From assembly GCA_031835245.1 (NCBI GenBank), contig JAVKOQ010000057.1, positions 62,001 to 126,000 on the forward strand: DNA of 64,000 nucleotides, given 5' to 3'. A model generated the notes under the pieces. The model did not search any database, had not been told where the DNA came from, and was given only the letters and a program-made list of their open reading frames with translations. Within the stretch, counting starts at the first letter, position 1; every line of letters begins with the position of its first letter. Origin of the DNA: Balamuthia mandrillaris. Its lineage: Eukaryota; Discosea; Longamoebia; Balamuthiidae. Shown here in pieces: positions 43,172 through 52,285 of this stretch. Both the position numbers and the translations under genes were made by a program.

Positions 43172-46100
43172 TTATGAAACAGTTATAACAGGAGCAAACG
43201 CTAATGGCAAAGTTACACAGAGCACCACCACAAACAAGATGTAGGATGCTCTTCTCACCGCAACCTCGTTCTCCTCCTCTCTTCCCATCTTCATCAATTG
43301 TATCATCCTCATGACCACCCCTCCGCCTTCCTTCCCCTTCTCCTCCTCCAGCTTTATCAACAGTTGCTGCTGAAGGAAACGGAACAGCAGAACGAGCAGA
43401 GCGTGCACCAAGAAGAAGAGGAAGAGAGAGAATGAGGGCATCCATCTCCTCGTTGCCAGCAAGAACGGATATTGAGAGAGCAATCCGTAGATCAGCAAGT
43501 TGAGAGGCAAACCCTTGCCTATCACCAGCATCGCGGAAGAGAGCCACAACAACGTTTCCGAAGCAGAAGAGGATGAAGGCGTTGCTCCTCTTCCTTGTTG
43601 CTGTTGCTGCGCCATTGCGGCCATTCTTCTCAACGTTCTTGTGCCGCCGCCACCTCCTCCTTCTCTTCTCAGAGTTGAGGTTGCAGTGGCAGCGGTTGCA
43701 GTGGAAGCAGAAGAGCGAATGGTGGAAGAAGCAGGGGAGGGAAGGAGCTGGAAGGAGACGAGCTTGTTGATGATGGACAAGGAGACTGGGTCCCATCTGT
43801 CCTCCCAAAACTCGATGAGAGAGTTGGAGAGGTAAGGTTGCTCCATGATCTCTTCCAAACGCAATAGCGAGGCTTCCTTTTTGTTGTTGGAGGTTTGTTC
43901 TTCTGCTTTCTCTTTGGCTTTCTCTGCACCTTCTTTGCCTTGCGCTTTCTCTTCTTCTATCTTCGTTTCTGTTGTGGAATTGTTGGTTGAAGCGGAAGAG
44001 GAAGTTGCGGACGTTCTCAAAAGGTCGAGCTGAGAGAACAGGAACAGCACAAAGTCAAAGGTGCCGCTGAAGGTGCAGTAATGAACGATGGCGAGGAGCA
44101 CCGACGCCATCACCGACCAAACGAACGAGTGGGAGAGAAAAGCAAACACCGAGGTCAACGTCTTGAGCTTGAACCAAGCCACCGCCGCGATGATCAACTT
44201 GGTCGCTGCTCTTCGCAAACGGCTCCAACCGACTCTCTTTGGGTGATCCTCATCGCTGATGCTCATGATCCTTTCCAAGCGAAGAGCCAACGAAGAAGGC
44301 GATGAAGCAGAGGATGAAGATACAGAAGGATCTCTCAACAACGAAAGAGAGTTGAGGCTGTCGGTAAGAAAGTTCATCATCGAGGATGCGCGTTTGTCGT
44401 TTGTGTTCTTTCTTTTATATGTAGAAAGATTCTCCAATTCGGGTTGGCGGAGGGAGGAGCGGGCCGGTCTGCTCATTACGTTGTGGGCGCTGAGGCGTTG
44501 GTCCTCGATGGCCTTGATCCAGGAGCCCATTTCCTGTTGGGAGGAGGCGACGAGACGTTTCTTTGTGGCTCCATCCTTCATGCTTATCTCAAAACAGGGT
44601 ATGTCTATTGTGTTTCATTTTCATAGCTTCGTTAGAGGAGGAGAAGAAGAAACGAAAGAGAACAGAAAGAAGAAACGAGCAGAAGAACGTTAGCATAGAA
44701 GCATTATGAACCTTTTCGTTCAGCGTACTCATGAACAGACTCAACCAGCATCAAGTCCAACTGACAACATGAAAGTGAAACCCGTTCAGCTTGTTTAAAC
44801 GGTAAAAAAGAAAGGAAGGAAGGAGACAAACCATTTGCTTGACTCTGTATCTTGGTTTATTGGAAGTTTTCTCTGCAATGAGCACAAGTTCGTTGAACAA
44901 GAAAACGTGTCTTGGAACCAGCTTGCCTTTGCCATTCAACTGCTTAACTGTACTCGTTGAGCTAGTGGTTAGTGTTTGCTGTAGAAAAAGCAAAACAACT
45001 TTGACGTACAGTCTTGCTCTTGAATGTACTTTCTGCTCGGAGTCACCAACGTTTGGTCATGCTATTAGAGGTTGCAGCGAGAGAGAGAGGGAGAGAGAGA
45101 GAGAGAGAGAGAAGTTAACAAACTTGCGATGTAACGGAGGAGAAAGGAGAGAGAACAAACGGGTATGTCCTGAAGGCTGTTATGGATGTCAACAACTTTG
45201 CGAAGGTTGTCAGCGCGATGGAGAGAGTCATTCAGAAAGTTGGCTACATCGGTCATCAACCCCAACACCTATACCACAAAACAAAAACAATGGTCACCCA
45301 AAGGGAAGAATGAAGCAAAGAGGCAGAAAGCAAGCAGAAAGTTGACCTTGATCAGATTCTCTCTATCTTCGTGTTCATCTGGAGTGTTCTTTACCAGGTC
45401 CTAAAAACACCACAATATAAAGTGACTATCAGAAAGGAAGGTTTTAAAAGTACGAGCAGTGTTCGTTTCGTTTCGTTCTGGAAACACGCACCTTGAAAAG
45501 CAGCAGATAGCGAGGCACTCGTTGGATTGGCATTACTTCAAATGTGCAAAGGCACAGCAGAAAGAGAAGAACGGTATCGGGACGTGAGAATAGAAAAGAA
45601 AGAGAAAGAGAATAAAAAGAAGAAGAAGTAAAAGAAGAAGAAGAAAAAAGAAGAAGTCAAAGTCATAGTAGTCGCATTCAGGGAGTCGCGAGGTCTGTTC
45701 AATCCACTGTGCAAACTTGGCGTTGGTCTTCTTTTGGTGAATGTAAGTGGCTAAGCCGTGGCTATAGTTATTGCTGAACGTAGTATACACTTTAAGAAAT
45801 GGCGTCTAGTTGTTATACGTTAATATAAAGATGAGAAGGAGAAGAAGAAGAAAGAAGTGGAGAGAGTACAAATTTAAAGAAGATATCGCTGAGAATGGAG
45901 TTGGGAGCCCAAGCCTCCATCTTTTGCTCCAAGCTTTCCAATAGCGCCTCGTTCACCTTGAGGATGACTTCCAGGTTGCTGAAGATCTCTTTGATGGTCT
46001 GCTCCGATGCCAGTTTTTCTCGTTCTTTTGCTGGCAACTCCATTAACCTCCCCATATAATTCTTTTTTTTCAATATAGAACGATCAAAGCACGCGATAAG

Positions 46101-46969
46101 CGAGGCATGAACAGAGCAAAGAGGAAGATAGGAAGAAGCAGAAGAAGAAGAAGAACAAGAAGAAGAAGAAGAACAAGCAGAAGAAGCAGAAGAAGCAGAA
46201 GAAGAAGAAGAAGAAGAAGAAGAAGAAGAAGAACAAAAATAATAAGAAGAAGAACATGTAGATGAACAAGAAGAGAGAGAGAGAGAATGAAAAAAAGAAG
46301 AGAAGCAGAAAAGGCGACCAGAACGAAGACACAGGGATACAAACAAGGAAGAGCAGAAGCGAAGCAAAGATAGGAAATGCAAAGAAAAGAAGAGGAGAAT
46401 ACCCTTGTGAATGTGCTTAAGTTACCAACATAGGCCCTCTCCGTGTCAAGCAGCTCCTTCACGATAAAGTACCTCCTCCGGGTCTTCTTGGAGGAGTCCG
46501 TGGACCCCTCCTGGTAAGGGCTGACCCTGGTGGGCAGCAAGCAATGAGCGTAGAAGGCAAGGGTGGAGGAGAAAATGACGGGCTCCCCCACGCTCTCCTT
46601 CCTTCTGGCCATCAACAGCTCCAACGTTCGCAACGCGTAGAAGCAGAGCACGTAGCCCAAGAAGAAGCGAAAGGGACTGAAGGAAGTCGATGCTGTGGTG
46701 GCCTCCGCCTCGCCTGCCACGGCTTTAGCTCTGCTGTCAAGGCTGTCCTCTTCATGGCTGGCAGGAAGGAGAAAGAACGGAGAGAGCAGAAGGAAGCAGA
46801 GGGGGGGCAGGGCGTAGCGAACGGCCGGGCGAGCCCAGAAGAGGTGCCAGGACTGGAAGGCCGGCCCGCCGACGATGCCGCGGGAGAGGATGGGCACGAT
46901 GATGTGCAGCAGGTAGAGAGGATAGGCCGCCACCAACGTCCCTAATGCCAACAAAGGAACGTAAGACAT
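43172..46969 (-). CDS. Wax-synthase-like MBOAT protein with internal DH-PH RhoGEF cassette
   Basis: Ten exons: 46403..46969, 45870..46061, about 45640..45805, 45492..45535, 45347..45400, 45161..45268, 45010..45061, 44832..44978, 44712..44760, 43172..44604. Exon 1 has membrane helices (LLALGTLVAAYPLYLLHIIV, GYVLCFYALRTLELLMARRK) and then starts a DH domain (IVKELLDTERAYVGNLS). DH continues through VILKVNEALLESLE, VYTTFSNNYSHGLATY and MPIQRVPRYLLLFKDLV, then PH (GKLVPRHVFLFNELVLIAEK). Exon 10 ends PH (MGSWIKAIEDQRL) and resumes membrane helices with a wax-synthase MBOAT signature: EEIMEQPYLSNSLIEFWEDR (compare PYLATSLQDFWGRRW) near 43800 and FLVHALLVLLF with the expected His near 43400. DH-PH activates Rho GTPases; MBOAT enzymes acylate alcohols or lipids. 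Two junctions (exon 3/4 and 7/8) could not be placed exactly. Both fusion borders lie inside single exons. Confidence 0.72.
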
Positions 46970-47474
46970 ATTCCGTTGTTTGTCTCTAACTCTACTAAAA
47001 CAAAAAAGACCAAGAGGACTCGCTTCTGTTCCTTCGTCTTTGTTTCTTTCATGATACCATTCATTCATAAACACATTTCATTATGAACGCTATTATAAGG
47101 ACAATAAATGGAGGAAGGAAGCGTGCGTACAAAGCAGGAAATAGCGGAGAAAGAGAAGCAGCAGAAGAAAGGTTGCCGAAGGGGAGCCATCGCTGTCCGC
47201 CTGGCCATCCAAGAAACGTTGTACATGCTCCATAAAAAACAAAAAGCACACTCTATAGCATTGGATATATAATAGAATAACTCTTTCTGTTTTTTCTTTT
47301 ATTGTTGGTTTTTGTCGGGGTCACAGTTTCTATAGCAACTCCTCCACACAACAGCAGAAGAAGGAAGAGCTGCTGGTCTGGCCTGAGAGGCGAAACAAGC
47401 AGGGGATAGAGGATATCGCATAAGAATGAAAAACAGGCTCGCTTTTTGGGGGGTTCACGCATGTAACGGTGGTG
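46970..47474. other. Intergenic gap
   Basis: Upstream of the MBOAT/DH-PH gene. A possible short minus-strand exon at about 47140-47233 (MEHVQRFLDGQ...) ends at a GT but does not join the next gene in phase. Nothing firm. Confidence 0.5.
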
Positions 47475-48170
47475 TTATCCGTCCCAGGGGCATCCATGAG
47501 CGATCGCCCACTGGAGCACTGCCTCGTGCCCGTTCTTGGCGGCTTCCTGGCAGGTTAGCCTTCCCCAGGGACACCCCTTCTCCTCACGAGCCCAGCGCAG
47601 AACGTCCAGGTTCCCGTGGTGAGCTGCCCCGCTGCAAACCCCGGGGCTCAAAGGGCACCCGTTCTCCACCGCCCATCGCAGCAGCTCCCAATGGCCCGCC
47701 CATGCCGCGATGGCACACACGGACTCGTCCCAAGGGCAGCCCTCGGCACGAGCCCATTGCAGGACCTGCAGGTGTCCGTTGGTGGCTGCGCTGTTGCACG
47801 TCTCATCGCTCCAAGGGCAGCCCTGCTGTCGGGCCCACTGCAAGACGTGCAGGTGCCCGTGCCAAGCTGCCTGGCGACAGGTCTCCTCGTCCCAAGGACA
47901 ACCATGCTCCCGCGCGCATTGGAGCACTTCCAGGTTGCCCTGCCTGGCAGCTTCGGCGCAAAGACGTTCAGAGGGAGAACAGCCGTTCCGGAGGGACCAG
48001 CGCAGCAAAGAAGGAGAGCCGCAGGCTGCTTCGAGGGTGAAGCGATGGCGACGCGCTGCAGGACAGCACGCGAACCAGCGTTTGCACGTTCGCGCTGCCA
48101 CGGCGGCGTTGCCCGTGGGCAGCGCACCCAATATCATGCCAAGCACTTCACTCGGCAAGTCCGCCTCCAT
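47475..48170 (-). CDS. F-box protein with CPWD-type ankyrin repeats
   Basis: Intronless, GC-rich frame of about 231 residues from the ATG at 48170. An F-box-like start (LPSEVLGMILGALP, then ARTCKRWFAC) is followed by seven repeats of about 27 residues: GHLHVLQWARQQGCPW, then a DE..C..AA stretch. The unit has ankyrin helices plus a CPWD turn. This style is common in large lineage-specific families of algae, amoebae and giant DNA viruses. F-box plus ankyrin suggests a ubiquitin-ligase receptor. GC content and codon use differ sharply from the flanks, and the lack of introns fits recent gain or a fast-spreading family. The last repeat ends abruptly at CPWDG, so the array may be truncated. Confidence 0.8.
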   Translation of the reverse strand: MEADLPSEVLGMILGALPTGNAAVAARTCKRWFACCPAARRHRFTLEAACGSPSLLRWSLRNGCSPSERLCAEAARQGNLEVLQCAREHGCPWDEETCRQAAWHGHLHVLQWARQQGCPWSDETCNSAATNGHLQVLQWARAEGCPWDESVCAIAAWAGHWELLRWAVENGCPLSPGVCSGAAHHGNLDVLRWAREEKGCPWGRLTCQEAAKNGHEAVLQWAIAHGCPWDG

Positions 48171-48356
48171 TCTTGTTCTTTCTCGCAAGAGCAAGCCAAT
48201 TAGTTGAACGACTTTTGTTCGCGGAAGCACAAAAGGGAGGTCCCTTCTCCTTGTAGCACTCCGCTTCGTACGTTCGCTCTTTGTTCTCTTTGCAGGAGGT
48301 TATTTGTGGAGTGGGAGGAGTGGGGCATGCATTTAATAACACATATATTAGCATGC

Positions 48357-48733
48357 TTAGAGCCAGGGGATAACGGGAGCAACCACGCCTGAAGCGCTGT
48401 CAGCAGAGAAAGCCCAGACCTCGTCCTCATAGACCTTCATCATTGGCTCCGCCACTCCTGGTCCCAGCGGACCCTCATCGGAATAGCCGTACACATAAAC
48501 AACGGTCAGAGTCTCTGCTCCTGTGGCCACAACGCTCTTCTTCCAGATCTGGGTCCTCCCGTTGTAACCGCTCTGGCTGTCAAAATCCCTGAGGAAAAGA
48601 GTGATGCTAAACTCGGTGTGTAAGTTTGGAACAAGAATAAGTGAGAACAACGAACACCAGCTATTTAATAAATAAAGAAACAAACGAAAGTTCCAGCGAG
48701 CGTACCACGGCCACTTGACAGTCAACGCCGAGG
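48357..48733 (-). CDS. Small unknown protein, 5' end unclear
   Basis: An exon at 48357..48588 joins in phase to a short upstream exon ending at 48706 (TVKWPW then DFDSQSGYNGRTQIW). It contains LTVVYVYGYSDEGPLGPG and KVYEDEVWAFSADSA and ends VIPWL. No start codon is found in frame within the short exon before a stop, so the 5' end may lie on another exon or be lost. TVVYVY and the acidic YE.E pattern loosely recall the secreted protein at 61.1-62.1 kb. Family unknown. Confidence 0.4.
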
Positions 48734-49122
48734 GTGTTCATTTACCCTCGAATCTTGGCAATATAGAGCCTTATCTTCGCACTGCTTCGGCGAACGCCGG
48801 TAATGAATGATGAATTGCTTTCATTTATGTGCGTAACTCCTTCCCTTCAACAAAGAGCGAAAGGGCGGAACCCTTGGGCAGCTGATGGAGTGGAGGCCTT
48901 GGTATGGTTATGAGATCAAGTGACAGTTTAGGTCGTGGAAGAATTGTTCTCAAGAGCAAACCAAAGCGACGCTCCTCCCATTCCTCAGCTTTGGCTGCAA
49001 TAGCCTTCGGTTTGACCTTGGCGGTTGTCGTTTCATTCTTTTTCTTTACTTGTCGTTTTTTTTTTCACCAAGTACAAAAGAGAGGGTGCTCCAAAACCAT
49101 CACCCTCTTCTCCGCGCGCGTT
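48734..49122. other. Gap, nothing recognised
   Basis: Between two minus-strand genes. A plus-strand open frame from 48904 runs antisense to the phosphopantetheinyl transferase gene and is a shadow. Confidence 0.5.
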
Positions 49123-49683
49123 TCAGTTGCCTTCGAGAATCACCACGGCCATGGCGTAGTCCCTTTCGTGGCTAAGGCTGACGTGCGTCCTCCCACGCTC
49201 AACCGTTTTGCCAGCAGCGCAGCCTTGCCTTCGAACGTTAGCGTTGCTGCCCCTTTTTTTGGTTTTGGCTTCTGTGAGCGAAAACTGAAAAAAGAAGGCA
49301 GAGCGGAAGGAAAGCAAGAGAGGGACCTTGCGAGGTGTAAGAAATGCAGAGCTCCGGGAAGAGAATGCTTCCTCTTGCCTGACCCAACGCCTTAAATACT
49401 GCCTCCTTTGCTGCCCATCTAGAGGATAACAGCAAAACAAGAGGACAGAGGCAACCAAAGATCAGAAGAAGAACATGAACAAGCAGAAAGGTTCGGTGTG
49501 GCAACAACAACACAAAAACCTTCCAGCCACAAAGCCCAACCGGGCGTCAGCTCCTTGCCGTTGCGAGTACAGCCCCAGTTCGTGCGGATGCAGGACCTTG
49601 CGCAAGAAACGAAGGCCCCACCGTTGGAGCACGCCCTCCACCCGTGGGACATGCACGATATCCGTGCCCAGCCCCACCAACAT
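49123..49683 (-). CDS. AcpS-type 4'-phosphopantetheinyl transferase
   Basis: Exons 49520..49683, 49327..49418 and 49123..49271 join in phase to 134 residues, the normal AcpS length. The start MLVGLGTDIVHVPRVEGVL carries the family GTDI(V) with the metal-binding Asp. Next are FLRKVLHPHEL, the second metal site RWAAKEAVFKALGQ (W/FAAKEA.FKA.G) and the end THVSLSHERDYAMAVVILEG (HVSLSH). It transfers phosphopantetheine from CoA to acyl-carrier protein, probably for mitochondrial or plastid-type fatty-acid synthesis, though no presequence is visible. In the third exon the stretch after AKTKKRG is poorly AcpS-like, whereas another frame reads LTFEGKAALLAKRLS, so compensating shifts or sequence error are possible. 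Divergent from the PPR gene. Confidence 0.85.
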
Positions 49684-49716
49684 TCTTTCTTTTTCGTTTC
49701 TTTCTTCTTCCTTTAT

Positions 49717-49877
49717 CGTCGACAACCCAACGATCTTTTATGTCGACTATAACGAGATCGATGTCGCTTACGTCATCAGGTTTTTGTTGACGTCATTGCG
49801 AAGCAAAAAAAATTCGTGACGACTTGAAAAACCTCTGCTCATTTTCGTGACGACGTGGATAAAATATTGTGTCGACA
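49717..49877. promoter_or_regulatory. Divergent promoter with GTCGAC, TGACGTCA and TGACGAC words
   Basis: CGTCGACA (49717), TGTCGACT (49741), TGACGTCA-like palindrome (about 49789), two CGTGACGAC words (about 49815 and 49850) and TGTCGACA (49870). All lie within 308 bases between AcpS and PPR starts. Confidence 0.5.
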
Positions 49878-49991
49878 AAAGAAAAAATTCAATAGAGAAG
49901 AGAGAGGACACGAGATGTGAGTAAAGACATGAGCGAAATCATCAAAAAAAAAAACAAATGAAAAAGAAACAGCGAAAGTCGAAACGTGAAG

Positions 49992-51937
49992 ATGCGCCTC
50001 GCCCACAGGCCAAGATTCTGGGGCGGAGAATCCAAACCCTCTCTGATGCAACAGAGACCGCGTTCGAGATTCAGACTCGGGGGGTGCGGTCTGCCCATCT
50101 TTATCACATCGTGCACGCCGGCGGTGCGTTCCTTTGCCACAAATGCCTTTGCGGGGGCCGGGCGCGAGGTGATAGGGCTCTGCAAAAAGGGCCGCTTTCG
50201 AGCGGCCTCCACCCTCTTTCACAAGAGACCTGATGCCGCTGGCGCCTCCGCTCTGATACGTGCCTGTACCAAGCCGAGTGACCTAGAAAACGCCTTCAGG
50301 TGAGTACCATGACGAGAGCTTGCTCTCGAAGAGAGCGAGAGAGAGAGAGAGCGAGAGAGAGAACGGAGAGCAAGAGGAGTGTAAGACTTTGCTGATCGTT
50401 CTTGCCGCATCCTAGTGCCTATTACAGACTGCAGGCGGCGGGTCACGCTCCTGATGTTGTGATGCTCAGCGGGCTCGCCCATGCCTGTCGGCGGGCCAAA
50501 AAACCGGAGCGAGCGCTTCCGCTGTGGGACGACCTTTCAAGACACGGCCTTCGCCCCGACCTCAGCTGCTTCGGTGCTCTTTCCCTCATGTGCTCTGAGA
50601 GCGAGCCATCGGCGGGCTCCGTCACGGCGAGGAAGATGGTCCAAGCTCTGCAGAAACGGATCCTCTCAACCACGGTGGATGAGCTGAGCTGCGCCCAGCT
50701 GGCCAAGGCCCTCATCAACGGCGAGAAACTAAAAGCAGCCTTTGAGCTGTTCGACGTCATGCAGGAGCAGGGGGTGGTGGTGCGCCACGGCCGGGTGTAT
50801 TCTACCCTCCTTATGGGGTGCGCCAAGTATGCGGCCTTGTCGCTGGGAAGGAGAGTGCACGAACGGATCCGTGAGGATAGACAGTCCAACTTCAGTCAGG
50901 ACGTGGTTCTTCAGACTGCTCTATTAGATATGTACGGCAAGTGCGGAAGCCTGGAGGATGCGCGACAGATATTTCGGTCGCTTAGCGAGAGCAAGGGGAA
51001 CCCGGCGCATCTTCCCGTTCAAACGTGGACGGGAATGATACACGCTGAGGGAATCCATGGCAACGGAGTAGCAGCTATGGGGCTCTTTCGTGAGATGCAG
51101 GAAGCAGGTGTGAAGCCAAACCATATCACCTTCGTCAGCCTTCTAAACGCTTGCAGTCATGCGAGCATGGCAGGCGATGCATCACAACTGCTGAGCGAAA
51201 TGGAGCCTGTATTTGGAGTGAAGCCCACCGTGGAACACTTCAACTGTGTTGTTGATGCTCTCGCACGTTCCGGCAAGCTTGCAGAGGCGGAAGGATTTAT
51301 TGAAGGAATGCCCGTTCCACCCGATACCGTGACGTGGAAGGCTCTGCTGGGGGCTAGTCGATGGTTTGGTGACGTCGAGCGAGCCGAGCGTGCAGCTAAA
51401 CGGGCGCTGGAAGCGACGCCAGAACAACCCTCAGTCTACGTAGCCCTCGCGAATACCCACACGGTGGCCGGTCGGAGAGACGAGGCCCGAAGACTGCGCC
51501 GGATGATGAAAGATAAGGGTCTGCAGAAGGAGGTTGGCCGGACGTGGATTGAGATCGACGGTGAGGTGACAAGCTTCCAGGCCCATGACCGGACTCATCC
51601 CATGACCGATGCCATTTACAATAAGCTGGAAGAAATGAACTCTCGGTTGAAGGCGTCAGGCTACACTCCGGATACTCGCTTCGTCATTCACGAGGACGAG
51701 AGCCACCAGGAGCAGCTTCTGTGCAGCCACAGTGAGAAGCTCGCCATCGCCTTTGGACTCCTGCGGACACCTGAGGGCAGCCCCCTTTTGCTGGTGAAGA
51801 ACCTGCGGGTCTGCCCCGATTGCCACGCGGCCACTGTGCTCCTTTCCAGATTGTACAGCAGACGAATTGTGGTGCGTGATGCCAACAGGTTTCACCACTT
51901 TAGCGACGGCCGCTGCTCCTGTAACAACTTTTGGTGA
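49992..51937 (+). CDS. PPR-DYW protein, likely organelle C-to-U RNA editing factor
   Basis: Exons 49992..50299 and 50416..51937 join in phase to about 609 residues. The N-terminus is Arg-rich without acids (MRLAHRPRFWGG), a likely mitochondrial presequence. PLS-type pentatricopeptide repeats follow (LLDMYGKCGSLEDARQIF, TWTGMIHAEGIHGNGVAAM, ITFVSLLNACSHASMAGDA), then E/E+ motifs (LANTHTVAGRRDEARRLRRM). The DYW deaminase has HSEKLAIAFGLL (HxE), CPDCH (CxxC) and the end FHHFSDGRCSCNNFW, which matches plant CSCGDYW with NFW as the last residues. DYW proteins bind a specific transcript and deaminate a cytidine. All zinc ligands and the catalytic Glu are present. GC-rich, mostly single-exon, unlike its neighbours; known outside plants only in scattered protists and a few others, usually explained by transfer. 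Confidence 0.93.
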
Positions 51938-52285
51938 TTTTGTTGTTTAGTTTTGAAAGAACGTTAATGCCTTCCATATGTTTTCCCATTGCTCCTCCTC
52001 CTCTTCCTCTCTCTCGTTTCCATGAACTGCCCAGCAGCTGTGAAGAGCGTGAACAGTTGAGGAGAGCTGCGTGGCGCTGTAGTTCTCAATGTGGAATCCT
52101 AGTCGATAATTTTCAATATTTTCCAATATTTTAAAAAATCGATCCACAAAATCAAAATTTCTGAAATCCCATTGGTTAATTTGATTTTCCCCGAATTTCA
52201 TCGTGACGACACAAGAAATATACAAAACAAACTGAGAATTTTTAGGGGAAATTTTTTCTTTTGTAAAACAAAACGATAATAAATT
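51938..52285. other. Gap upstream of TRAF7
   Basis: AT-rich, with a CGTGACGACA word at about 52201, 85 bases before the TRAF7 start. No gene is seen. Confidence 0.6.

Noticed and set aside
47140-47233. Possible first exon (MEHVQRFLDGQ) for the MBOAT/DH-PH gene
   Set aside because: It ends at a GT donor but in the wrong phase for the acceptor near 46990; the ATG at 46969 gives a good membrane start by itself.
48904-49395. Plus-strand open frame of 163 codons
   Set aside because: Antisense to AcpS, which has clear motifs; composition is not protein-like.
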